Assembly (NCBI GenBank): GCA_041752315.1 | Contig: JBGSHJ010000086.1 | Coordinates: 1-64,000 of the forward strand | DNA from: SYFY01 sp041752315 | Lineage (GTDB): Bacteria > Pseudomonadota > Gammaproteobacteria > Pseudomonadales > Azotimanducaceae | Length of the DNA stretch: 64,000 nt | Direction of reading: 5' to 3' | Shown: in pieces, positions 41,857-49,453 of the stretch | How positions within the stretch are numbered: position 1 is the first letter of the stretch | Layout of the letters: every line of letters starts with the position of its first letter | Notes under the pieces: generated by a model | Seen by the model: the letters and a program-made list of their open reading frames with translations, nothing else | Told to the model about the DNA's origin: nothing | The model's database searches: none | Program-made: the position numbers and the translations under genes

Positions 41857-43053
41857 CTAGCGCATTGCCTTCGCAATCGGGCCGATGCCCAGCGCTTCGC
41901 GAAGCAATTGCTGCTTGATAACTGTCTGGGAGTTCACAAAACGAACACCTGCATTTCGCAGCCAGGACAAAGCGGGCGTCTGCCATCCGTACACCCTCTG
42001 AAAGCCGGACATGAGGGAGACCAGAGATGCCGAGCGCGTCCCACGACGCCGGGCGAACGCAGCTAGTCGCTCGCCATGTGCGGGATCCCCCCCGAGAGAC
42101 AGGTGAGCGTCCAGTGCCATCACATCTTCGAAGCCCAGATTCACGCCCATTCCGGCCAACGGATGCAACACTCTCAGGGCATCGCCGATCAGTACCACGC
42201 GTGCCGCCGGTCGAACCTCGCGGGCAAGTTGCTGAACCAGGGGGAAAACGAGTCGCTGATCGACCGCTTCAATGCGGCCGAGAACACCGTCGACTGCCCG
42301 TTCGAGCGCAACGCAGAATTCTGCGTCGGACATCGCCTGGCGCTCGTTCGCCCGGGCCAGCGATTGTGACCACACCACGGCTGACAAGTCCGGGGCTGTG
42401 CCCGGCAACAACGCGACCGGGCCATCCTGCAGAAAACACTGGAACGCACTTTCATGGTGCGGAAGCTGCGTTTTCACAATGGTCGCCAGCGCAGCCTGTC
42501 CGGTATCGAAGCGACGAGGCTCGCTGCCGGTCAGTGCACGAACTCTTGAAGCCGCGCCATCGGCAGCGATGAGCAATCGAGCGCTGACCACCCCTGCCGC
42601 TCCTTTGATCACAACTTCGGATTCCGTGTTCAGAATGTCGACGATATCCGCGTCGAGATGAATCGTCACAGCCTCTGCCTCCTGCAGACGCATCCACAGG
42701 CAAGCCACCACACGATCATTTTCGGTGATGCGGCCGAGTGATTCGACAGCCAGTTCCGCGGCAGAAAAGTGCAGTCGGGCCGTACCAAGCTCTTCCCAGA
42801 TCTGCATCTGCCTGATCGGCGAGCCTTCAATTTCCACTCCCAGTCCGAGCAGAAAGTCTTCGACAACAGGATTCAGGGCAACCGTCCGCAATCCCATGCC
42901 GAGGCCCCTCCGATTCAGTGCAGGTGTGGGTCGCTCCCGCTCCCAGAGAACGACACGCAAACCTCGTCTTGCGGCGGCCAGAGCCGCTGCTGCACCCACC
43001 ATGCCGCCACCAATCACGCAGATATCCGTCTCGATGGTGGAAGGCAATGGCAT
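41857..43053 (-). CDS. FAD-dependent hydroxylase, UbiH/UbiI/COQ6 family
   Basis: This 398-residue flavin monooxygenase belongs to the ubiquinone-biosynthesis family that hydroxylates the benzoquinol ring. Visible motifs are the FAD-binding CVIGGGMVGAAAALAAARRG (12-31), LLIAADGAASRVR, and the second FAD motif GDALRVLHPLAGMGVNLGFEDV near residue 290. The QMQIWEELGTARLHF block is closer to UbiI/UbiF than to UbiH. E. coli has two such genes, ubiH and ubiI, between pepP and gcvT; here there is one, so it may have broader regioselectivity or a partner elsewhere. It starts six bases after pepP. Confidence 0.93.
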   Translation of the reverse strand: MPLPSTIETDICVIGGGMVGAAAALAAARRGLRVVLWERERPTPALNRRGLGMGLRTVALNPVVEDFLLGLGVEIEGSPIRQMQIWEELGTARLHFSAAELAVESLGRITENDRVVACLWMRLQEAEAVTIHLDADIVDILNTESEVVIKGAAGVVSARLLIAADGAASRVRALTGSEPRRFDTGQAALATIVKTQLPHHESAFQCFLQDGPVALLPGTAPDLSAVVWSQSLARANERQAMSDAEFCVALERAVDGVLGRIEAVDQRLVFPLVQQLAREVRPAARVVLIGDALRVLHPLAGMGVNLGFEDVMALDAHLSLGGDPAHGERLAAFARRRGTRSASLVSLMSGFQRVYGWQTPALSWLRNAGVRFVNSQTVIKQQLLREALGIGPIAKAMR

Positions 43054-43059
43054 GCCCGG

Positions 43060-44379
43060 TCAGCCGGCCATCAGCGATTCGATGGCAGCAGGCGTCTTGA
43101 CGGCCGCAACGGTCAATATCTCGGGGCCGCTTTTGGTGACGAGTACGTCGTCTTCGATGCGAATACCTATTCCACGAAAGCGCGTTGGCACGTCTGTGGT
43201 TGAATCATCATCCCGGATGTAAAGGCCGGGCTCGACCGTCAGCACCATGCCGGGTTCAAGCTCCCGCCATTCGCCGCCCAGACGATAATCCCCCACATCG
43301 TGCACATCCAGTCCGAGCCAATGGGATGCCTTGTGTGGACAAAAACGTGTGTAAGTCTGCTTTTCGATGACGTCGTCCACTCTTCCCTTGAGCAGTTTCA
43401 GGTCGATCAGACCCTGCACCATCACTCGCAACGCGGCATCGTTCGGTGCATTAAAATGTTGCCCGGTGACACAGCAACCGAAGGCTGCGTGCTGCGCTTC
43501 AAGCACCAGCTCGTACAAGTCCCGCTGCGCGCCCTTGAACTTGCCATCGACCGGAAACGTCCGTGTCACATCGGATGCGTAGTATTCGTACTCGCAACCC
43601 GCATCGATCAGTACCAGCTCACCCTTTTTCAGGGCTGCACAGTTGTCCGTGTAGTGCAGTGTGCAGGCATTGCGTCCTGACGCCACAATCGATGGATAAG
43701 CAGGTGAGCGGGCCCCGCGCTGCATGAATTCATGCAGCAGCTCGGCCTCCAGGGCCAGTTCAGTCATGCCTGGGTGACACACGCGCATCGCTCGCTCGTG
43801 TGCACCGACAGTAATCGCTGCAGCCTTGCGCATGAGATCCAGCTCGCGGGCTGATTTGAACAGGCGCAGTTCGTGAAGCATGTGCTTGAGTGCCACAAAT
43901 TCGCCTGGCGCAATGGCGCCGCCCGACTCTCGACCACGGATGTCGCCCACCCAGCGCAGGACTCGCCGATCAAGATCCGGGTAGTCGCCGAGCGTCATGT
44001 AGATCCGCTCCCGACCTTCGAGCAACCCAGGCAGGATGTCGCCAAGATCGGGGACAGGAAAGGCATCGTCGACTCCAAGTTCTTCGACCGCACGATCCGG
44101 ACCAAGCCGTGCACCGTGATAGATCTCGAAACGTGGGTCGTGATCCTGGCAGAACAGAATCGCTTGCCCATGACTGCGGCCCGGAACCAGTACCAGCAGC
44201 GCATCCGCCTCATGAAAACCTGTCAGATAGTAAAAATCGCTGTCCTGCCGGAACGAGTACTCGACGTCCCGATTGCGGATCTTGCGGCTGCCTCCCGGGA
44301 TGATCGCCAGCGAGCCCGGCAACATCAGCTCCATCAGGCGCTCACGACGACGGCGATACTCGCTGACCGGGATGCTCAC
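43060..44379 (-). CDS. pepP: Xaa-Pro aminopeptidase P
   Basis: PepP removes the N-terminal residue from peptides with proline in second position, using a dinuclear Mn site in the cytoplasm. The 439-residue protein matches E. coli PepP in length. Metal ligands can be assigned: two Asp in LIDAGCEYEYYASDVTRTFP, His in HWLGLDVHDVG, Glu in LTVEPGLYI and Glu in GIRIEDDVLV. The N-terminal creatinase-like domain starts EYRRRRERLMELM. ATG 44379 overlaps the UPF0149 stop in an ATGA junction, as in the enteric ygfB-pepP-ubi operon. Confidence 0.97.
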   Translation of the reverse strand: MSIPVSEYRRRRERLMELMLPGSLAIIPGGSRKIRNRDVEYSFRQDSDFYYLTGFHEADALLVLVPGRSHGQAILFCQDHDPRFEIYHGARLGPDRAVEELGVDDAFPVPDLGDILPGLLEGRERIYMTLGDYPDLDRRVLRWVGDIRGRESGGAIAPGEFVALKHMLHELRLFKSARELDLMRKAAAITVGAHERAMRVCHPGMTELALEAELLHEFMQRGARSPAYPSIVASGRNACTLHYTDNCAALKKGELVLIDAGCEYEYYASDVTRTFPVDGKFKGAQRDLYELVLEAQHAAFGCCVTGQHFNAPNDAALRVMVQGLIDLKLLKGRVDDVIEKQTYTRFCPHKASHWLGLDVHDVGDYRLGGEWRELEPGMVLTVEPGLYIRDDDSTTDVPTRFRGIGIRIEDDVLVTKSGPEILTVAAVKTPAAIESLMAG

Positions 44380-44963
44380 TCCTCGCTCTCCTCGGCCGGC
44401 TGGAGCAGCAGGAGTACAGTCACCCTGATGTACTCGACAATTTCGGTGTAGAGCCGTTCTGCCTCTTCTGCTTCCAGCCCGTCGATGTCGGCGGCACTGA
44501 TGGCGGCAAGATCTTCAAGGATCTCTTCCTCTTCCTCGCTGCACGCCATCTGACCGAGCGCCGCAAAGCCGGCAAGGAAGGCGGCACACCATTCCGCCAA
44601 CGCTCCCACACGCAGCTCGACCGGGACTTCGTCGTCCGGCAGGAGAGGCATGAAACGAAGGTCTTCCGAGAGGAGCTCTTCCTGTGCAATCTGCGCAAAC
44701 CGGAGCAGCGCATCCGCACTTTCCACCGCATCAGCGCCAACCAGCGAGAGATAGTCGTCAAGGGGCAGCACGTCGTCCTGCCTCGCATCACCTTCATCAG
44801 CCCAAAAGGCGTCCTCATCCACCTCGGCATCTTCGATGGGGTTGGTACGTCCCAGATGTCTCAACCTGAGCTTCGCACACTGGATACCGCAGACGGTGCC
44901 ATGCAATTCCGCCGGACTCAGTTCGGAGGTCGCTGCATTTGCGGCAAAGGCCAATTCGGACAC
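44376..44963 (-). CDS. UPF0149 (YgfB/YecA) family protein
   Basis: The 195-residue acidic protein carries the family segment LSPAELHGTVCGIQCA near the N-terminus and the later EWCAAFLAGFAALG block followed by acidic helices. YgfB-type proteins are small regulators without enzymatic motifs; in Pseudomonas aeruginosa YgfB influences ampDh3 expression and beta-lactam resistance. An upstream ATG at 45134 gives a basic, non-conserved extension. GTG 44963 is chosen because AGGAG lies five bases before it and the length then matches relatives. pepP overlaps by four bases. It is divergent from the zapA cluster. Confidence 0.9.
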   Translation of the reverse strand: MSELAFAANAATSELSPAELHGTVCGIQCAKLRLRHLGRTNPIEDAEVDEDAFWADEGDARQDDVLPLDDYLSLVGADAVESADALLRFAQIAQEELLSEDLRFMPLLPDDEVPVELRVGALAEWCAAFLAGFAALGQMACSEEEEEILEDLAAISAADIDGLEAEEAERLYTEIVEYIRVTVLLLLQPAEESEE

Positions 44964-45088
44964 GGACGCTCCTGCTCCAGGGCCAAGGGAAAACAAACCG
45001 GACGCTATGCTAATGACCTCTGCTTCCCATGCACAGGAAATATGCGCAAAATGAGTTTTGCCTGACTGATGCCGCTGTGGACGAGACC

Positions 45089-45325
45089 ATGCCGACCTCC
45101 ACCATGCCAACAACTGCCATGCCAGCAACTTCATGGGAATCTCTGGAACAACGAGTTGACCAGCTCATCGAGCTGACGGCTTTGCTGAGCAAGGAGAACC
45201 GTGCATTGAAAGTGCAGCAACACCATTGGTCAACCGAGCGCGCCAAACTCATCGAGAAAAACGAACTGGCCAAGTCCCGTATCGAAGCCATGATCTCGCG
45301 CCTCAAGTCACTGGAACAGGATTGA
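45089..45325 (+). CDS. ZapB-like coiled-coil protein (TIGR02449/DUF904 type)
   Basis: The small protein (78 residues from ATG 45089) has a long heptad-rich coiled coil, LEQRVDQLIELTALLSKENRALKVQQHHWSTERAKL, then EKNELAKSRIEAMISRLKSLEQ, which is the TIGR02449 signature. Such proteins sit immediately before zapA in many gammaproteobacteria and are presumed to be cell-division cofactors. The Met/Pro/Thr-rich N-terminus (MPTSTMPTTAMPATSW) offers several starts: 45089, 45107 and 45119, with GTG 45077 also in frame; none has a strong ribosome binding site. zapA starts eight bases after its stop. Confidence 0.85.
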   Translation: MPTSTMPTTAMPATSWESLEQRVDQLIELTALLSKENRALKVQQHHWSTERAKLIEKNELAKSRIEAMISRLKSLEQD

Positions 45326-45333
45326 GCCTGCAC

Positions 45334-45645
45334 ATGGCTGAACTCACTACCGTTACCGTTCAGATCCTTGGCAAACCCTATCAGGTGAGCTGTCCGGAAG
45401 AAGAGGTCGAAGCACTGTCAGCATCGGCGCGATATCTGGATGGCAAGATGGCCTCGATCAAGGGTTCAGGCAAGATCATCGGTCTTGATCGAATCGCCGT
45501 CATGGCTGCGCTGAACATCGCTCACGAACTGCTGAACACCGAATCGACCGTTGAACAGACCGGCAGCGCACTTGATCAGCGTTTCAGCCAACTTGCCAAT
45601 CGCCTCGATCTCGCGCTGGCAAAACATCGTCACAATGATGCTTGA
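45334..45645 (+). CDS. zapA: Cell division protein ZapA
   Basis: ZapA binds FtsZ at midcell and promotes bundling of protofilaments. The 103-residue protein has the ZapA fold: VTVQILGKPYQVSCPEEEVEALSASARYLDGKM at the N-terminus, then a long helix (IAVMAALNIAHELL) that forms the tetramer coiled coil. ATG 45334 gives the normal length, and the upstream in-frame extension lies within the ZapB-like gene. Its position directly before the 6S RNA gene is the classic zapA-ssrS-ygfA arrangement. Confidence 0.95.
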   Translation: MAELTTVTVQILGKPYQVSCPEEEVEALSASARYLDGKMASIKGSGKIIGLDRIAVMAALNIAHELLNTESTVEQTGSALDQRFSQLANRLDLALAKHRHNDA

Positions 45646-45693
45646 GCATTCGCAGATTGAGCGCCGCCTTACATTGCCGCAGATCTTTTCGGC

Positions 45694-45699
45694 TATACT
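45694..45699 (+). promoter_or_regulatory. Probable -10 element of the 6S RNA promoter
   Basis: TATACT lies in the zapA-6S gap and would place transcription start near 45706, just before the closing stem of the RNA. No well-spaced -35 box is evident; TTGCCG at 45674 is only 14 bases upstream and TTACAT at 45669 is 19 bases upstream. Confidence 0.5.
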
Positions 45700-45705
45700 C
45701 CCGAG

Positions 45706-45900
45706 TGTTGCCTGGGACGTTCGCCAGTGTAGGAATATCCTTGAGCCGTTATAGATACGACAGGAGTTGTTGCGCTGGTTCCGGTGTGCATATCCGGCGT
45801 GGAGTTTTCGAATTCCCCCGGGGAGCCTGATGGAATCGCACGCTTCTCCGCCCTGAGCCCGACGGTTCAGGGTACCCTGTGCAGCGGCGTTCCGGGTAAC
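45706..45900 (+). ncRNA. ssrS: 6S RNA
   Basis: This RNA mimics an open promoter and sequesters sigma-70 RNA polymerase in stationary phase. The closing stem is visible: CCTGGGACG (45711-45719) pairs without mismatch, with two G-U pairs, to CGTTCCGGG (45888-45896). Inside it, CTTGAGCCG on the 5' side and CCCTGAGCCCGACGGTTCAG and GTGCAGCGGCG on the 3' side line up with the corresponding parts of E. coli 6S RNA. The length (about 190 bases) and the position between zapA and the 5-formyl-THF cyclo-ligase gene agree. Exact ends are estimates. Confidence 0.92.
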
Positions 45901-45910
45901 TTTCCCCACC

Positions 45911-46597
45911 ATGTCTGAGCCAGAAGAGTCTGCGGCAGAACCGTCTGATCTGAATACGTCCAGGCCGGGAAAAACGTTGCTCAGACGCAGGTTCAGAGCA
46001 CTCCGCAACAGCCTGCAGCCCACGATTCAACAAGCAAACGCACGAGCCATTGCCAATCATCTCACGCGTTCCTTCGGCTTGCTGCGCGCTCGAACAGTTG
46101 CCGGTTATATCGCCGCAGATGGCGAAGTCGACCTCTCATCGGTGTTTGAAGAACTCTGGCGCATGAACAAGACGGCCACACTGCCCGTGATCAATCCCCT
46201 GAGCGAACGACTGGACTTCTATCGTCATGCAGCGGACCGCCCGCTCGTGCGCGGGCGATTCGATATTCCTGTCCCCGAAGTGTGCGCCGGCTACGTACCC
46301 TTGCTGCGCATTGATCTGATGCTCACCCCCCTCGTTGCCTTCGACGCACACGGGACCCGACTGGGTATGGGCGGTGGATACTACGATCGCACCTTGCAAT
46401 CCAAGCCGCGCAGGCTGCGTCCATTCCTGCTGGGAGTTGCCCATTCCTGCCAGCAGAGCACCGACGTCCTGCCCCGGCAGTCGTGGGATATCCCACTCGA
46501 CGGTATCGTGACCGAACTGGGAATCAGCTACTTTCACCAACCACAATTCCGGACTATTCCTGAACCGCTTCAGCTGAAGCAGAATGTTCCGGGCTAA
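45911..46597 (+). CDS. 5-formyltetrahydrofolate cyclo-ligase
   Basis: This enzyme (E. coli YgfA) converts 5-formyl-THF to 5,10-methenyl-THF using ATP, returning a storage folate to the active pool. The 228-residue protein has a basic N-terminal LLRRRFRALRNSL, the substrate region VAGYIAADGEVDL, and the nucleotide-binding LVAFDAHGTRLGMGGGYYDRTL signature. It starts about ten bases after the 6S RNA closing stem, without a clear ribosome binding site, and is probably made from the 6S precursor transcript as in enterics. The first 20 residues are acidic and poorly conserved, so a later start is possible. Confidence 0.94.
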   Translation: MSEPEESAAEPSDLNTSRPGKTLLRRRFRALRNSLQPTIQQANARAIANHLTRSFGLLRARTVAGYIAADGEVDLSSVFEELWRMNKTATLPVINPLSERLDFYRHAADRPLVRGRFDIPVPEVCAGYVPLLRIDLMLTPLVAFDAHGTRLGMGGGYYDRTLQSKPRRLRPFLLGVAHSCQQSTDVLPRQSWDIPLDGIVTELGISYFHQPQFRTIPEPLQLKQNVPG

Positions 46598-46648
46598 ACC
46601 AGCGTGAATTCACTGGTGCATTCGCGAAACGCCTGAGGGAGCACGTTC

Positions 46649-47206
46649 ATGTCTGTACACAGGATCCTGCGCATGGGTCACCCGAATCTGCGAAGACCGG
46701 CGTCAATCGTGGATCCCGCAACCATCCACACAGAGGCGTTCGAACGACTGCTCGTCGACATGCTCGATACCTTGCACGATTACGGCGGCATTGGCCTGGC
46801 TGCGCCGCAGATCGATGTCCCGCTGCGGCTGGCCATCATCGAGTTGCCCGGAGGCCCAAGCCGGTACGGCGAACTGGCGAAGATACCGATGACTGTCTTC
46901 ATCAATCCTGAGCTGAGCGTCATGGACGCCGAAGCCGCCGGCTACTGGGAGGGGTGCCTCTCGGTTCCCGGCCTGCGTGGTTTTGTCGCTCGGCCCCAAC
47001 ATGTCGAAGTGAACTATCTGGATCGCGACGGTCGCCCGGCGCGCATGACGCTGCAGGGCTTTCCGGCCACTGTGGTTCAGCATGAATTTGACCATCTTGA
47101 TGGTCGGCTCTACATCGACCACATTACCGATACCAGCAAACTCGTCTTCGAAGAAGAGTTCGTGCGTCATGTGGTACCCACACTCGAATCGGAGAGACTC
47201 GTGTAA
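46649..47206 (+). CDS. def: Peptide deformylase
   Basis: Deformylase removes the formyl group from nascent N-terminal methionine. All three family motifs are present: GIGLAAPQ (47-54), EGCLSVPG with metal-binding Cys103, and QHEFDHLDG with His145, Glu146 and His149. The 185-residue length is typical. ATG 46649 follows GAGGGAG by eight bases. No fmt gene is adjacent, so this may be a second, stand-alone deformylase (inference). It converges on ilvA with an 18-base gap. Confidence 0.97.
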   Translation: MSVHRILRMGHPNLRRPASIVDPATIHTEAFERLLVDMLDTLHDYGGIGLAAPQIDVPLRLAIIELPGGPSRYGELAKIPMTVFINPELSVMDAEAAGYWEGCLSVPGLRGFVARPQHVEVNYLDRDGRPARMTLQGFPATVVQHEFDHLDGRLYIDHITDTSKLVFEEEFVRHVVPTLESERLV

Positions 47207-47224
47207 ACAGCCTGCACCCAGTGG

Positions 47225-48739
47225 CTACTTCAGGAACATCGCGTACGCAGGATTGTCAGTTTCTTCCCAGTAACGATACCCAATGCCGGCCAGTTGTTTG
47301 TTGAGTTGTTGACGGTCCGCAAGGCTGCCTTCAAAGCCGACCAGCACACGTCCCCATGCTGCACCGTGATTGCGATAGTGGAACAGGGTGATGTTCCACC
47401 GTCCTTCGAGCCCGTTCAGGAACTTTGCCAGCGCACCGGGGCGCTCAGGGAACTCGAAGCGATACAACAGTTCAGGTTTTTCGCCCTGGCCCCGACCTCC
47501 CACCATGTGCCGGACGTGGAGCTTGGCGGTTTCGTTGTCGGTCATGTCGGTTACCGCATAACCCTGCTTTTGCAGCCCGAGGAGCAGCTCTTCGCCGTCT
47601 GCCGGTGCCGCAATCTGTACACCGACGTAGATATGGGCCGCAGCACTTCCCGCGTAACGGTAGTTGAACTCGGTAACCTGTCGTTTGCCCAGGGTGCGAC
47701 AGAACTGCCGGAAGCTGCCCGCGCGCTCCGGGATGGTGACGCCGAGAATCTTCTCCCGCTGCTCACCCACCTCCGCCCGTTCCGAAATATGCCGAAGACG
47801 GTCGAAATTGACATTCGCACCACTGATCACCGCGACAACGTTGCGAAAACTCTCGCCCCTCTGCCTGTACTTCTTCAGCCCCGCAATGCTCAGCGCGCCT
47901 GCCGGTTCGGCAATCGAACGTGCGTCATCGTAAAAGTCCTTGATGGCAGCGCAGATCTCGTCAGTGTTCACGGTAATGACTTCATCAACATGGCGTCGCG
48001 CGATCTTGAACGTTTCCTTTCCGACCTGAGCGACCGAAACACCATCTGCAAAGAGATCAAGCGATTCATACGGGAGCACGACACGCTTGCCGGCCAGCAT
48101 CGCAGCCTTGAGACAGGCAGAACCTTCGGCTTCGACACCAACGATACGTATCTCGGGGCGCAGGTATTTCACATACGCCGCAATGCCTGCGATGAGACCA
48201 CCTCCGCCCACCGGGACAAAAACAGCGTCCAGCGGCGCAGCATGCTGGTTGAGGATCTCCATACCCACCGTGCCCTGGCCGGCAATGACATCCGGATCAT
48301 CGTAGGGATGCACATAGGTCAGGTTCTGTCGTGCTTCCAGTTCACGCGCATGATCGGCCGCGTCGTTGTAAGTATCGCCGTGCAGGATGATATGGGCGCC
48401 GAGGCTTCGGACGGCACCCACCTTGATGCTCGGCGTGTTGCGACCCATGACGATATGGGCACGAATACCCAACTCCCGCGCAGCGAGCGCCACCCCTTGC
48501 GCGTGATTGCCGGCAGATGCAGTAACCACACCTCTGGCACGCGCCTGTGCATCGAGGCCGACAATCTTGTTATATGATCCCCGCAACTTGAAGGAAAACA
48601 CCGGTTGCAGGTCTTCACGCTTGGCAAATACCTTGCCGCCCAGTCGTGCTGACAGGGACGACAACAACGTGAGCGGTGTCACCGTCGCAACGTCATAAAC
48701 GCGTGCGGACAGTATCTTCTTGACGTAGCGTTCGAGCAT
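47225..48739 (-). CDS. ilvA: Threonine ammonia-lyase, biosynthetic
   Basis: IlvA deaminates threonine to 2-oxobutyrate, the first step to isoleucine. The 504-residue protein has the PLP lysine Lys51 in FSFKLRGSYNK, the PLP-phosphate loop PVGGGGLIAG, and two C-terminal ACT-like regulatory units (ERAGSFRQFCRTLGKRQVTEFNYR and ERPGALAKFLNGLEGRWNITLFHYR) typical of the isoleucine-inhibited biosynthetic form. ATG 48739 is the family start (MLERYVKKILSARVYD). It is divergent from rpiA across 29 bases, an arrangement shared with other gammaproteobacteria. Confidence 0.97.
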   Translation of the reverse strand: MLERYVKKILSARVYDVATVTPLTLLSSLSARLGGKVFAKREDLQPVFSFKLRGSYNKIVGLDAQARARGVVTASAGNHAQGVALAARELGIRAHIVMGRNTPSIKVGAVRSLGAHIILHGDTYNDAADHARELEARQNLTYVHPYDDPDVIAGQGTVGMEILNQHAAPLDAVFVPVGGGGLIAGIAAYVKYLRPEIRIVGVEAEGSACLKAAMLAGKRVVLPYESLDLFADGVSVAQVGKETFKIARRHVDEVITVNTDEICAAIKDFYDDARSIAEPAGALSIAGLKKYRQRGESFRNVVAVISGANVNFDRLRHISERAEVGEQREKILGVTIPERAGSFRQFCRTLGKRQVTEFNYRYAGSAAAHIYVGVQIAAPADGEELLLGLQKQGYAVTDMTDNETAKLHVRHMVGGRGQGEKPELLYRFEFPERPGALAKFLNGLEGRWNITLFHYRNHGAAWGRVLVGFEGSLADRQQLNKQLAGIGYRYWEETDNPAYAMFLK

Positions 48740-48768
48740 GGAAATCCGTTGTTGGGAGCCGCGACAGT

Positions 48769-49437
48769 ATGAACCAGGACGAACAAAAGCGCAGTGTGGC
48801 CGCGGCGGCACTGAAACACATCGAGTCGATGTTGAGCACCGATACGGTCATTGGTGTGGGGACCGGTTCAACCGCCAATCATTTCATTGACCTGCTGCCG
48901 CAGATCCGCTCCCGTTTTGACGCCTGTGTAGCGAGTTCCGAAGCAACCGCGAACCGACTGAAGGAGCGCGGACTGAAGGTTCTTGATCTCACCGCAGCTC
49001 CCCCTCTGGCCATCTATGTCGATGGCGCCGATGAGGTCACCAAGGGTCGCGCGATGATCAAGGGCGGTGGTGGTGCACTCACCCGGGAGAAGATTGTTGC
49101 CAGCGCCGCGGACCAGTTCATCTGCATCGTTGACGAAAGCAAACTGGTCGGTGTGCTCGGCAGCTTTCCACTTCCCATCGAAGTGATTCCGATGGCACGT
49201 TCGGTGGTGGCACGCGCATTGGTCAGACTGGGTGGACAACCGGAACTGCGCATGGGGTTTGTCACCGACAACGGCAACGTCATCCTTGATGTCCACGGCC
49301 TGCAGATCCTGGATCCAAAAAGTCTCGAAGCCCTGATCAACAACATTCCCGGGGTGGTGACTTGCGGCCTGTTCGCCCAACAACCCGCCGATGTCGTGAT
49401 CGTCGCGCGGAAGGATGGTTCCGTCCACACTTTCTGA
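48769..49437 (+). CDS. rpiA: Ribose-5-phosphate isomerase A
   Basis: RpiA interconverts ribose 5-phosphate and ribulose 5-phosphate in the non-oxidative pentose phosphate pathway. The 222-residue protein keeps VIGVGTGSTANHFID, YVDGADEV and MIKGGGGALTREKIVA, which hold the catalytic Asp, Glu and Lys. ATG 48769 follows TTGGGAG. The gene complements transketolase and phosphoketolase encoded elsewhere in this window. It converges on the D-2-hydroxyglutarate dehydrogenase-like gene. Confidence 0.97.
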   Translation: MNQDEQKRSVAAAALKHIESMLSTDTVIGVGTGSTANHFIDLLPQIRSRFDACVASSEATANRLKERGLKVLDLTAAPPLAIYVDGADEVTKGRAMIKGGGGALTREKIVASAADQFICIVDESKLVGVLGSFPLPIEVIPMARSVVARALVRLGGQPELRMGFVTDNGNVILDVHGLQILDPKSLEALINNIPGVVTCGLFAQQPADVVIVARKDGSVHTF

Positions 49438-49453
49438 CGGCCTGAAGTCAGCC

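Noticed and set aside
47294..48577. A 427-codon plus-strand frame opposite ilvA
   Set aside because: It is the shadow of a conserved gene; there is no domain, no ribosome binding site, and the composition is unlike real proteins.
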